Shown here piece by piece: positions 32,586 to 41,305 of a stretch of 64,000 bases of DNA (positions are counted from its first letter, which is position 1; the number at the start of each line of letters is the position of its first letter). The stretch lies in contig DONT01000002.1 of the NCBI GenBank assembly GCA_003513765.1, forward strand, positions 242,782 through 306,781. The letters run 5' to 3'. The DNA is from Jeotgalicoccus sp. GTDB taxonomy: Bacteria > Bacillota > Bacilli > Staphylococcales > Salinicoccaceae. The notes under the pieces are model-generated. The model saw nothing but the letters and a program-made list of their open reading frames with translations, did no database searches and had not been told where the DNA came from. A program made the position numbers and the translations under genes.

Positions 32586-32911
32586 TGACATTAACACAGC
32601 AAATCATCATTATTGCGTGTGTCGTACTTGGAACACTGACGACGAGATTTTTGCCTTTTATAATATTCAGCAGCGATAAAGAAACGCCTTTATACATAAA
32701 ATATCTCGGCTATATGTTGCCGCCTGCAGTATTCGGCCTGCTGGTCGTCTATGCATTACGCGAAGTCGAGATTACGTCAGTCAGCGGATTTTTACCTGAA
32801 ATACTCGCGGTCGGGCTGATAATTATTCTGCACTACTGGAAAAAGAGCATGCTGCTGTCGATAGCAGGCGGCACTATTTTTTATATGATATTAGTGCAGA
32901 TGGTGTTTTAG
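32585..32911 (+). CDS. azlD: AzlD, branched-chain amino acid exporter small subunit
   Basis: A 108-residue protein with about four membrane helices of the AzlD family (TTRFLPFIIF, YLGYMLPPAVFGLLVVY). Small partner of AzlC, with start/stop overlap enforcing coupled translation. A terminator follows 8 bp after the stop. Confidence 0.9.
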   Translation: MTLTQQIIIIACVVLGTLTTRFLPFIIFSSDKETPLYIKYLGYMLPPAVFGLLVVYALREVEITSVSGFLPEILAVGLIIILHYWKKSMLLSIAGGTIFYMILVQMVF

Positions 32912-32918
32912 CAAATTG

Positions 32919-32962
32919 AAAAATATCCGGCATTCTAAAAATAGAATGCCGGATATTTTTAT
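32919..32962. terminator. bidirectional terminator between azlD and nitrilase
   Basis: 16-bp perfect stem (AAATATCCGGCATTCT and complement), 6-base loop, T-runs on both strands. Confidence 0.9.
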
Positions 32963-33756
32963 AAATTCTTATACAAATCTTTACGTCTGCTTTCAAAAAT
33001 AGGAATATCTGAACGGACCTGATCGATATAATCTAAATCGAGCTCTGCAGTGACTGTTTCTTCAGTATCTTTATCTACTTGTGCAAGAATTTCACCGAAT
33101 GGATTAATAATCATTGAACGGCCTGCGAATTCAGTGCCGTTCGTTTGTGTGCCGATAGTGTTGCTGGCAACGATGTAACACTGATTTTCTATTGCTCTTG
33201 CTTTTAAGAGGGTAATCCAGTGCTCTGTCCGTTCAATCGGCCATTCTGCAACGACGAATATAATTTTAGCGCCTGACAGTGATAAGTCTCTGAACAGCTC
33301 AGGGAATCGAAGGTCATAGCATATTACCAGACCGCATGTTTCACCGTTAATCTCAAAAACTTCAGCAGACTTATCTCCGCTTTCAAGGTATTCAGGTTCA
33401 TTTAACATCGGGACTAAATGCATTTTTGAATACTCCTGAATCAGCTTGCCATTGTTATCAACTGTAAAGGCTGTGTTGTAAACGCCGCTGTCTCCATATT
33501 TGTTTGGTATTGAACCGGCAACAACCGTTACATTATTCGCCTTGGCCAGCTTAACAATAATAGATTTTACAGGTTCCAGATTTTCTGCTGCATAATCATC
33601 AATATTTTTAAGGTCATATCCTGATGTCCACATTTCAGGTAAAACGACTATATCTGTACTGGTTAAATCAGTATCAGTAAAAAGTGTCCGAACCTTCTCC
33701 AGGTTTGCCTGTATGTCGCCATCAATTACTTTAAATTGAAATATTTTTATAATCAT
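32959..33756 (-). CDS. carbon-nitrogen hydrolase (nitrilase superfamily, omega-amidase-like)
   Basis: A 265-residue cytoplasmic C-N hydrolase with the full Glu-Lys-Cys triad: Glu in LPEMWTSGY near residue 42, Lys in YSKMHLV, Cys in GLVICYDLRFPEL near residue 147. It resembles the omega-amidase/YafV group, which removes toxic alpha-keto amides, but the exact substrate is uncertain. GGGAGGG on the minus strand supports ATG 33756; a TTG one codon upstream is also possible. Confidence 0.9.
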   Translation of the reverse strand: MIIKIFQFKVIDGDIQANLEKVRTLFTDTDLTSTDIVVLPEMWTSGYDLKNIDDYAAENLEPVKSIIVKLAKANNVTVVAGSIPNKYGDSGVYNTAFTVDNNGKLIQEYSKMHLVPMLNEPEYLESGDKSAEVFEINGETCGLVICYDLRFPELFRDLSLSGAKIIFVVAEWPIERTEHWITLLKARAIENQCYIVASNTIGTQTNGTEFAGRSMIINPFGEILAQVDKDTEETVTAELDLDYIDQVRSDIPIFESRRKDLYKNL

Positions 33757-33924
33757 CAAATACCCTCCCGGAACTTCTATTTTGTCTCTACATTAAATGA
33801 ATACTAAGTTTGATGCAAAGTAGCAGCATTATTAGCAGATTTAAGAATTATTTAAGAACTGCATAAACCTTTCATAATATCTCTCCTTTAATCTGATGAT
33901 AGAAGATTTGAGGAGGAATTTATT

Positions 33925-34374
33925 ATGAAGCAAATTGAAAGTAAGATTGGTATGCGGATTATAGAAATAATTTTTTTAGTACTGCTCGGCATACCGCGGA
34001 TTATTCTGCACGACCTGTCACTTATAGAAAAAGGGACATTCATCAATTTATTATTAGTTTTTGTGCCAATCCTTGTCTGGATTGTATACATTCTCTTCAG
34101 AAACGATAAAGCTCCGGTACTCTCGATTTTTATTCTCTGCTTATTATACGGTGTCATATTAGCAGTGACGCACCAGCTTTTATGGACGCACTCATTCCCA
34201 GGTTATATTCAGCTCGGGGGTAATTTATCGGGCCTGTCCGGTGGGTTATCAACTTTCATCGCAAGAAGTTTTGCATTTATAAGCAGTTTAATGACAGGGG
34301 CACTCATAGGGTTGATTTTAAGCGTGATTACATGGGCTTTAAGCAAGGTGAAAAAACTATATATTAGAGGATGA
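33925..34374 (+). CDS. small four-helix membrane protein A of a two-component locus
   Basis: A 149-residue integral membrane protein with about four hydrophobic helices (IIFLVLLGIPRIIL, LLLVFVPILVWIVYILF, IFILCLLYGVILAV, SLMTGALIGLILSVITW). I do not recognise a family. It resembles the next protein in length, helix layout and a shared VWI-x(n)-PVLS/PILT segment, so they are likely paralogues. SD GAGGAGG is strong. It heads a four-gene unit with a histidine kinase and response regulator. Confidence 0.72.
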   Translation: MKQIESKIGMRIIEIIFLVLLGIPRIILHDLSLIEKGTFINLLLVFVPILVWIVYILFRNDKAPVLSIFILCLLYGVILAVTHQLLWTHSFPGYIQLGGNLSGLSGGLSTFIARSFAFISSLMTGALIGLILSVITWALSKVKKLYIRG

Positions 34375-34379
34375 TAAGA

Positions 34380-34757
34380 ATGAAAATAAATTGGAAAATA
34401 TCGATTATATTAGGAACAGCTGCGTTAATCAGACCGTTAATGAGCATTTTAGGCGTGATGGAAATAATCGGTCAGCCGTACACAAGTTTAGGATTAACGC
34501 TATTAATTTCAATTGTCTGGATTGGTACTGTGGTGCTTACAAAAGAGAAAAGACCAATCCTTACATTAGTAATGGCAGGTGTATCTTACGCATCATTCGC
34601 GATTATATTAAGCGGGATTTTATCTGCTCTTTCAACAGGAGAAATTCAGGGCCCATTAACAAATCCACTGGCACTCATAAGTGTGTTTGCAACGAACATT
34701 ATATGGGGACTGATTACAGGCTGTATTTCCTGGGTTATAATGAAAATATTAAACTGA
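34380..34757 (+). CDS. small four-helix membrane protein B of a two-component locus
   Basis: A 125-residue membrane protein with about four helices, related to the preceding protein. AGAGG at 34366-34370 is 9 bases from ATG 34380; an ATG at 34371 overlaps the upstream stop but is too close to the SD. It lies 13 bp before the histidine kinase. It may be a sensor subunit, accessory regulator or target of the two-component system. Confidence 0.7.
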   Translation: MKINWKISIILGTAALIRPLMSILGVMEIIGQPYTSLGLTLLISIVWIGTVVLTKEKRPILTLVMAGVSYASFAIILSGILSALSTGEIQGPLTNPLALISVFATNIIWGLITGCISWVIMKILN

Positions 34758-34770
34758 CCGGAGTGATTTC

Positions 34771-35841
34771 ATGTCTATCCGAAAAAAGCTGACATTATCG
34801 AGTATTGCGATGGTGATTATTCCTGTACTGTCTATATTAGTCATTGATGCCCTGCTGGGATTTGTCATGTTCGTTATTCTGGACAGTGACAGCGGTACAT
34901 TTGCTATGGCGAGGTTTATCGGTATTATTCTGGCTGTTATTGTTGTGAATTTGACTATTTCTTATATGCTGTCAAAACATCTCATCAGGCCGGTGCTGGA
35001 ATTGAATGAACATACTAGATTAATCAGCGAAGGGAATCTTGACGTAGAGATGACCATAAATAGAAACGATGAGATTGGAGAACTTGCCGAATCATTTGAT
35101 AATATGCGGCAATCTTTAAAAGAGGCTCAAGATAAAGAGCAGACATATTTTAAAAATCATCGTGAACTGATGGCCAGTATGTCACATGATTTAAAAACTC
35201 CGCTGACTTCCATTAAAGGTTACGTCAACGGTAATGAGGACGGAGTCGCAGATACGCCGGAGAAAATGTCACATTATACCGCAGTCATTCAGCAGTCTGC
35301 AGCACGTCTCGAACGCATGATTGATGATTTGTTCATGTATTCAAAGTTGGATCTTGAAGAGATTGACTTTAATTTCACTGAAGTCGCACTTATTTCGTTT
35401 ATCGAAGACATTATTAATGAATATCAGCATGAGTTAGAAACTGGACAAAAGATATCTTTTAATACAGATGGCAACAGGCATCTAGTTAGGGCAGACCGTC
35501 AGCAGCTTTACCGAGCAGTGGTGAATGTGCTGGACAACAGTATTAAATACAGCGGTGCGGATTTATATATTAAAATTAGGCTGACGTCTTTGAATGATAA
35601 ATCATTGATCAGCGTTCAGGATAACGGTTCAGGTATTGGAAAGGAAGATTTAAACTATGTTTTCGACAGTTTCTACCGGACTGATCAATCGAGAAATTCA
35701 AGTACTGGCGGCAGCGGGTTAGGTTTGTCGATAGTTAAGCGAATTATTGAACAGCATAACGGCGAGGTGCTGATAGACAGCAAAGAGAATACCGGAACGA
35801 GAGTAATACTAAAATTAGAGCAGGTGAAAGCTGATGACTGA
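34771..35841 (+). CDS. membrane histidine kinase (HAMP-HisKA-HATPase)
   Basis: A 356-residue sensor kinase. Two N-terminal membrane helices (residues ~10-38 and ~48-68) are joined by a very short loop, so there is almost no extracellular sensor. A HAMP domain (~70-120), H-box MSHDLKTPLTS near residue 140, N-box NVLDNSIKYS, G1 DNGSGIG, and G2 GGSGLGLSIVKR follow. The gene overlaps its response regulator by 8 bp. The lack of a sensor domain suggests that it senses within the membrane or through the two small membrane proteins upstream. Confidence 0.92.
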   Translation: MSIRKKLTLSSIAMVIIPVLSILVIDALLGFVMFVILDSDSGTFAMARFIGIILAVIVVNLTISYMLSKHLIRPVLELNEHTRLISEGNLDVEMTINRNDEIGELAESFDNMRQSLKEAQDKEQTYFKNHRELMASMSHDLKTPLTSIKGYVNGNEDGVADTPEKMSHYTAVIQQSAARLERMIDDLFMYSKLDLEEIDFNFTEVALISFIEDIINEYQHELETGQKISFNTDGNRHLVRADRQQLYRAVVNVLDNSIKYSGADLYIKIRLTSLNDKSLISVQDNGSGIGKEDLNYVFDSFYRTDQSRNSSTGGSGLGLSIVKRIIEQHNGEVLIDSKENTGTRVILKLEQVKADD

Positions 35842-36523
35842 TATTTTAATCATAGAAGATGAGAAGCATATTGCTGAGCTGGAACGTGACTATTTAGAAA
35901 TGAGTGGATTTACGTGTGACCTTGCCGGAACTGCGGCAGCAGGTTTTAAGAGTCTTCGTGAGAAAGAATACAAATTAGTTATTCTCGATTTAATGCTTCC
36001 TGACGGGAGCGGGCTTGATGTTTCTAAAGAGATTACTGAACTGACCGATATTCCGATTTTAATGGTGACGGCAAAAGGTGATGATATTGAAAAACTTACC
36101 GGTTTTAGTCATGGTGCAGCTGATTATATTGTGAAACCGTTCAATCCAAACGAACTTATCGCAAGGGTCCGTGCTCATATCAGCAGATATGAAAGAATTA
36201 AAAAAAGCAGCATTGAAACCGATGAACTGTTTTTTGGCAATGTTGCAGTAGATATGGATTCCCGGACAGTGACTGTAAATAATCAAATAGTAAGTATGAC
36301 GGCAAAAGAATTTGATTTATTGTATTTTCTCGCGGCGAATCCAAATAGAGTCTATACGAAAGAAGATTTGTTTGAAAAAATATGGGGGCTGGATGCTGTA
36401 GGTGATAATACGACGGTCACAGTTCATATTAGAAAGATAAGAGAAAAAATTGAACGAAACCCATCCTCTCCAAAATGGATTAAAACGGTGTGGGGCGTCG
36501 GTTATAAATTTACGAAAGTATAA
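35834..36523 (+). CDS. OmpR/PhoB-family response regulator
   Basis: A 229-residue regulator. Receiver: acidic pair IIEDEKH, phospho-acceptor Asp in VILDLMLPDGSG near residue 53, Thr in MVTAKG, Lys in IVKPF. The C-terminal winged helix (~130-229) has MTAKEFDLLYFLAANPNRVY and VTVHIRKIREKIE. The partner kinase gene overlaps upstream. Targets probably include its own operon. Confidence 0.94.
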   Translation: MTDILIIEDEKHIAELERDYLEMSGFTCDLAGTAAAGFKSLREKEYKLVILDLMLPDGSGLDVSKEITELTDIPILMVTAKGDDIEKLTGFSHGAADYIVKPFNPNELIARVRAHISRYERIKKSSIETDELFFGNVAVDMDSRTVTVNNQIVSMTAKEFDLLYFLAANPNRVYTKEDLFEKIWGLDAVGDNTTVTVHIRKIREKIERNPSSPKWIKTVWGVGYKFTKV

Positions 36524-36560
36524 TCTTAAAAGGTTATGCTTTTTTATTTTTAGACAAAGC

Positions 36561-36589
36561 TTGAAAATAACCTATTGTTGCAGTATGAT
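36561..36589 (+). promoter_or_regulatory. metY promoter
   Basis: TTGAAA (36561-36566), 17-bp spacer, TATGAT (36584-36589), 52 bp before the metY start. No SAM riboswitch or T-box is visible in this short leader. Confidence 0.7.
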
Positions 36590-36641
36590 TTGAATTATAT
36601 TTAATATCAGAAAATTCAACCAATATAATGGAGGATTCTTA

Positions 36642-37919
36642 ATGACTAACGAAAACTGGAATTTAGAAACTTTAACGATACATGCAGGACAAACAGTGGA
36701 TGATTCAAAATCACGCGCGGTGCCTATTACACAAACGACAAGCTATGTCTTCGACGATACTCAGCATGCACAGGATTTATTCTCTTTAGCAAAGCCGGGT
36801 AACATTTATACGCGTATTATGAACCCGACTCAGAATGTTTTTGAAGAGCGTATTACAGCACTCGAGGGTGGAGTCGGTGCACTCGCGACATCTTCAGGTC
36901 AGGCTGCGATTCATCTGTCATTACTCAACATTGTAGAAACTGGCGATGAAATTGTCGCATCTGCTAACCTTTACGGCGGTACATACAACCTTTTAAATGT
37001 AACGTTTAAGAAAATGGGAATTAAAACTCATTTCGTTGATCCATCAGACCCTGAAAACTTTAGAGCAGCAATTAACGATAAAACACGCGCTGTATTTGCT
37101 GAAACGATTGGTAACCCGCGTATTGATGTTTTAGATATCGAAGCGGTAGCGGAAGTTGCTCACAGTAATGATCTTCCATTAATTGTCGACAGCACATTTG
37201 CAACACCTTATTTACTCCGTCCATTTGAACACGGTGCAGATATTATCGTACACTCAGCGACGAAATTTATCGGCGGACACGGGACTTCAATCGGTGGAAT
37301 TATCGTCGACAGCGGCAAGTTTAATTGGGATAACGGTAAATTCCCGGGGCTTGTTGAACCGGACGAAAGTTATCATGGTGTATCTTACGCAAATGATATC
37401 GGGCCTGCGGCGTATATTACAAAAGCACGTGTTCAATTATTACGTGACTTAGGATCTGCAGTATCACCATTTAACGTGCAGCAGTTCCTTTTAGGACTTG
37501 AAACACTGCACCTCCGCATGGAACGTCATTCAGAAAACGCACAAAAAGTTGCGGAGTATTTAGAAAAGCATCCTAAAGTAAAATGGGTAAATTATCCGGG
37601 GCTTAAAAGTAATAAGTATCATGACCTCGGTAAAAAATATCTGCCTAAAGGACAGGGTGCAATACTGACATTCGGGATCGACGGTTCAGTAGATGAAATT
37701 GCTAAATTCGTCGACGGGCTGGGGCTGTTCTCGCTAGTCGCAAACGTCGGGGATTCAAAATCGTTAGTCATCCACCCGGCATCGACAACGCACCAGCAGT
37801 TATCTGAAGAAGAACAAATCGCTTCAGGAGTACTGCCGGAATTAGTACGTCTGTCTATTGGAACAGAAAATATTGATGATATTCTCAGCGATCTGGAAAG
37901 CGGTCTGAAAGAAGTATAA
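36642..37919 (+). CDS. metY: O-acetylhomoserine sulfhydrylase (MetY-type)
   Basis: A 425-residue PLP enzyme of the Cys/Met metabolism family. PLP-binding Lys in HSATKFIGGHGT near residue 208; other motifs are YTRIMNPTQNVFEERI, SSGQAAIHL and SLVIHPASTTH. The length fits O-acetylhomoserine aminocarboxypropyltransferase, which makes homocysteine from sulfide. This links to sulfide handling by the cst island, though it is 26 kb away. SD GGAGG. Confidence 0.94.
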   Translation: MTNENWNLETLTIHAGQTVDDSKSRAVPITQTTSYVFDDTQHAQDLFSLAKPGNIYTRIMNPTQNVFEERITALEGGVGALATSSGQAAIHLSLLNIVETGDEIVASANLYGGTYNLLNVTFKKMGIKTHFVDPSDPENFRAAINDKTRAVFAETIGNPRIDVLDIEAVAEVAHSNDLPLIVDSTFATPYLLRPFEHGADIIVHSATKFIGGHGTSIGGIIVDSGKFNWDNGKFPGLVEPDESYHGVSYANDIGPAAYITKARVQLLRDLGSAVSPFNVQQFLLGLETLHLRMERHSENAQKVAEYLEKHPKVKWVNYPGLKSNKYHDLGKKYLPKGQGAILTFGIDGSVDEIAKFVDGLGLFSLVANVGDSKSLVIHPASTTHQQLSEEEQIASGVLPELVRLSIGTENIDDILSDLESGLKEV

Positions 37920-37934
37920 TTAGTAAATCAGCTG

Positions 37935-37965
37935 AAGCCGTGAGAGAAATCTCGCGGTTTTTTAA
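37935..37965 (+). terminator. terminator after metY
   Basis: Arms AAGCCGTGAGA / TCTCGCGGTTT, GAAA loop, then T's. Confidence 0.85.
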
Positions 37966-38075
37966 TTAAATAAAGAAACTGATGGTCACCTATCAAAATA
38001 GGGTATAAGACTCAGTAATATTAAATTTACTGAAGTTAAGTAGTGGAGTTTGAATAAAAAATAGGTGAGGTAGCT

Positions 38076-40211
38076 ATGATTACCAATAAAAAAAGTGTTA
38101 CTAAAATCGAGAGCAGACTCAGTGCGATGGAATCACAACTCAAGACTTACAACGATAAGACATTTGATCAGGAAATTACAAAATTATGGCAGTTCATTAA
38201 AGAGCGGGAAGCAGATGAGCAGTTTAAAGAGATGCATATTGATACGGTAGCAACAATAGAAAAAGGAATGCCGGTTAATAACCTGGTGAATGCTGGATTA
38301 AAAACCATCTATGATGTCTCGAACTACACTGTCAGCCAGTTTTTACAGATCAGAGGGGTAGGTGAGAAATCGGCTCAGCCTTTAAAAGAAGCTGTCGAGA
38401 AGATTAAACAGTCTGTGCACCTGAGGACAAAAGGGCGTATTAATCCAGACAATATGATGCGGCTTGATTACGATACGCTCCGTGCAATTAACAAAAAGTG
38501 GCATATTTTAATTAAGAAAGAGAACTTACTGAGCGAAATAAATCGCTTCAGGTCAGATTATAAGGATAGATTTGAGGTCGTCAAAGGACAAAAGAACTTT
38601 ATCATGCGGTTATTCCAGACGCAGGAAAAGAAAGATGAAATCGATGCAGCGATAGAGAATTTAAATAACGGTGAGATGCAGAGAAGGCTCGAAACAATAG
38701 AAAATATCCATGCTGAAATTATCGAATTTAATATGGAAGAAAGCCGTTTAAAAGAAGATTTTGTTCAGAATAATATTAAATATTACTCTGAAATCGAAAA
38801 AATTACCGGCTACAGCAATAGAAAAGTTGCAGCAGATATGCCATCTGAACTTGTGGAAGCAGTGAATGAAGTTGAGATTGATACAACGGGACTAGATCTG
38901 ACATTGAGACATTATCAGGAGTTTGGGGCGAAATATATTCTCTACAATAAACGTGTACTTCTAGGTGATGAGATGGGTCTGGGTAAAACAGTCCAGGCGC
39001 TTGCAGTAATTAATCATTTGAATAATGCTAAAGTGACTTTTTCGATTGTCGTTTGCCCGTTAAGTGTTGTGGCGAATTGGAAGAGAGAGACAGAAAAATT
39101 CACCGAAATTAATGCGTATATTTACCATGGCAAAAACAGGGACGAAGTGTTTGAAAAGTGGAGCCGTGAAGGTGGAATACTGATTACAACATTTAGTCAT
39201 ACGAGAAATATTGATAAAGATATGTTAACTAATCTGGACGTACTTATTGTGGACGAAGCACACTATGTGAAAAACCCAAGTGCTAAGCGTTCTCAGAGTG
39301 TTTATGACCTGTCAGAGAAGGCAGAGTTTGCTGTTTACATGAGCGGAACACCTCTCGAGAACCGTCTGGAGGAAATGAAGCAGCTGATCAGCGTGCTGCA
39401 GGCAGATATCTCAAATAAATTATCGAACGAACTTCACCTGCTTGAACCTCAAAAATTTATGCGGGAAATCGCCCCTGTGTATCTGAGACGTAACCGTGCA
39501 GACGTGCTTGGTGAACTGCCTGAGCTGGAAATTATTGAGCAGTGGTCTGATTTTGGAGAAGAGGAAGAAAAAATATACAACAAGGCTGTCTTAAACAGCA
39601 AGATTATGACGATGCGAAGGGCTGCCTGGCAAGGCGGTAGTCCTGATAAATCACCGAAAATCGATGCGCTGAAAGAAATATGTGAATCAGCGAGGGAAAA
39701 TGGTCATAAAGTACTGGTATTCTCGTTCTTTAGAGATGTTATTGATACAGTCCAGCGGAATTTGCAGGGACCGACATTTCCAGCGATTACAGGAGACATT
39801 CCAAATGATGAAAGACAGAAAATCATCGACGATTTTACAAGTGCCGAAAGCGGTGCTGTAATGGTTTCACAGATTATCGCCGGCGGTGTTGGTTTAAACA
39901 TACAGGCGGCTAACATTGTCGTTCTGTGCGAACCGCAATGGAAACCTTCAACAGAAGAACAAGCAATTAGCCGTGCCTACAGGATGGGACAGTCCCGAAA
40001 TGTAGTGGTGTATCGTCTGCTTACAGAAGACAGTATCGACGTGAGTATGCTTGAAGTGCTGGAAGAAAAATCAAAGCTGTTTAATCTGTATGCCAAAGAT
40101 TCGGAAGTTGCCAATATCGTTCAAGATCAAAATGAAGCATCCGAACAGTCGTTGTCGAAGAAGGTGCTTGAACTGGAACAGCAGCGGCTTGCTAAGAAGA
40201 CAGCGATGTAA
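38076..40211 (+). CDS. SNF2-family helicase with N-terminal HhH region
   Basis: A 711-residue SWI2/SNF2 ATPase. The N-terminus is coiled-coil-like with a helix-hairpin-helix patch (FLQIRGVGEKSAQPL, near residue 95). The ATPase core has motif I GDEMGLGKTVQ near residue 303, motif II DEAHYVKN, motif III MSGTPLENR, and the C-terminal lobe has motif V GGVGLNIQAANIV and motif VI QAISRAYRMGQ. Such enzymes remodel protein-DNA complexes. No SWIM zinc finger, methyltransferase or nuclease neighbour is present, and its role is unknown. It is monocistronic. Confidence 0.88.
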   Translation: MITNKKSVTKIESRLSAMESQLKTYNDKTFDQEITKLWQFIKEREADEQFKEMHIDTVATIEKGMPVNNLVNAGLKTIYDVSNYTVSQFLQIRGVGEKSAQPLKEAVEKIKQSVHLRTKGRINPDNMMRLDYDTLRAINKKWHILIKKENLLSEINRFRSDYKDRFEVVKGQKNFIMRLFQTQEKKDEIDAAIENLNNGEMQRRLETIENIHAEIIEFNMEESRLKEDFVQNNIKYYSEIEKITGYSNRKVAADMPSELVEAVNEVEIDTTGLDLTLRHYQEFGAKYILYNKRVLLGDEMGLGKTVQALAVINHLNNAKVTFSIVVCPLSVVANWKRETEKFTEINAYIYHGKNRDEVFEKWSREGGILITTFSHTRNIDKDMLTNLDVLIVDEAHYVKNPSAKRSQSVYDLSEKAEFAVYMSGTPLENRLEEMKQLISVLQADISNKLSNELHLLEPQKFMREIAPVYLRRNRADVLGELPELEIIEQWSDFGEEEEKIYNKAVLNSKIMTMRRAAWQGGSPDKSPKIDALKEICESARENGHKVLVFSFFRDVIDTVQRNLQGPTFPAITGDIPNDERQKIIDDFTSAESGAVMVSQIIAGGVGLNIQAANIVVLCEPQWKPSTEEQAISRAYRMGQSRNVVVYRLLTEDSIDVSMLEVLEEKSKLFNLYAKDSEVANIVQDQNEASEQSLSKKVLELEQQRLAKKTAM

Positions 40212-40271
40212 TGTTAATGCATCTTTCAATCTATGATAAATTATAATTATCAGATTATTATAAAAATAAAA

Positions 40272-40301
40272 TTGTAATAAGGTGTTCAAAGCATTTATAA
40301 T
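40272..40301 (+). promoter_or_regulatory. promoter of arginase-like/carrier operon
   Basis: TTGTAA (40272-40277), 18-bp spacer, TATAAT (40296-40301), 40 bp ahead of the gene. Confidence 0.65.
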
Positions 40302-40341
40302 ACAGTTGTATCCAGAATAAATACAAAGGGGATTTATATAT

Positions 40342-41283
40342 ATGAAGGAAAATATTTATGGAAACGTGCCATGCTTTTTAGGTGCAGAAAATCTCGTTAA
40401 AAAAGGGACTTATGACACAGATGTAATTTTCTACGGCGCGCCTTTTGAAGGTGAAAGCACGTGGGGGGACTATACCGGCGTTGAACTTGGACCGAAACAG
40501 ATTCGTTCTTCTTCAGCCCGTTACAGCGGTTACTTACCGGAACTCGATCATGTTGATGTGAATGAACATCTGACTTTCGGGGATGCGGGGGATATCCCGT
40601 TTGTTGCACATGATAACGAACAATCTTACAAGAACATCGAAGATTTTTCTGCTGAATTATGGAAAACAGGTAAATTCCTCGTTGGTTTCGGCGGAGAACA
40701 CGGGGTTACTTATCCGATATTGAAATCCCTTGCTGACAGCGGCAAAAAAGTCGGGATTATTCATTTAGATGCACATTACGATAATATGCCGGATTATGAA
40801 GGTGAGATATACGCGCGCAACACACCATTTATGCGTTTGTATGAAACGGAAGGCGTCCGCAACGAATCGATTATTCACACGGGAATTCACGGGCCGCGCA
40901 ATAAACCTGAGACAGGGCGTTACGCACAGGAGAACGGTGCGGTCACACTGACGATCAACGATATTAGAGAAGCGAAAGATTTACGTGCGTACGCAAAAGA
41001 GATTTACGATATGGCGGCGAAAGATGTCGATGTAGTTTACTTATCAATTTGCAGTGATGTGCTGGATTTCGCATATAATCCAGGCGGTCCTGTAGACGGT
41101 AATGGTCTAACATCTTATGAGTTACTCACATTAATACACGAATTTGGCAAGCACGGACTCGTCGGTATGGATTACGTTGAAGTATATCCGATGATGGATG
41201 CTAACCAGCACTCTGCTCACTTTGTCAGTTATGCAGTACTTTACGTATTAGCCGGGCACTTAAAGCATTTGGGTAAAATCTGA
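40342..41283 (+). CDS. arginase/agmatinase-fold hydrolase with altered metal site
   Basis: A 313-residue ureohydrolase-family protein. Metal-binding motifs GFGGEHGV (His) and HLDAHYDN (Asp-His-Asp) are intact, and GMDYVEVYP keeps the late Glu. The third motif, normally SxDxDxxDP, reads SICSDVLDF: the first ligand Asp is Cys and the Pro is Phe. The substrate is probably not ordinary arginine or agmatine; a different guanidino or formimino compound is possible. SD AAAGGGG. The carrier gene follows by 22 bp, so enzyme and uptake protein form an operon. Confidence 0.82.
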   Translation: MKENIYGNVPCFLGAENLVKKGTYDTDVIFYGAPFEGESTWGDYTGVELGPKQIRSSSARYSGYLPELDHVDVNEHLTFGDAGDIPFVAHDNEQSYKNIEDFSAELWKTGKFLVGFGGEHGVTYPILKSLADSGKKVGIIHLDAHYDNMPDYEGEIYARNTPFMRLYETEGVRNESIIHTGIHGPRNKPETGRYAQENGAVTLTINDIREAKDLRAYAKEIYDMAAKDVDVVYLSICSDVLDFAYNPGGPVDGNGLTSYELLTLIHEFGKHGLVGMDYVEVYPMMDANQHSAHFVSYAVLYVLAGHLKHLGKI

Positions 41284-41305
41284 TTAACCAGGGGATGGTA
41301 ATTTT

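Noticed and set aside
34391..34792. Alternative 133-codon frame overlapping membrane protein B
   Set aside because: It is rich in Arg/Cys/Asn with no ribosome site, while the overlapping frame encodes four hydrophobic helices with a good SD.
36524..36641. SAM riboswitch or T-box upstream of metY
   Set aside because: The leader is only about 50 nt after a good promoter and lacks any of the conserved riboswitch or T-box elements.
40212..40341. Guanidine (ykkC) riboswitch upstream of the arginase-like gene
   Set aside because: The 130-bp region holds a normal promoter and none of the conserved guanidine-riboswitch motifs.
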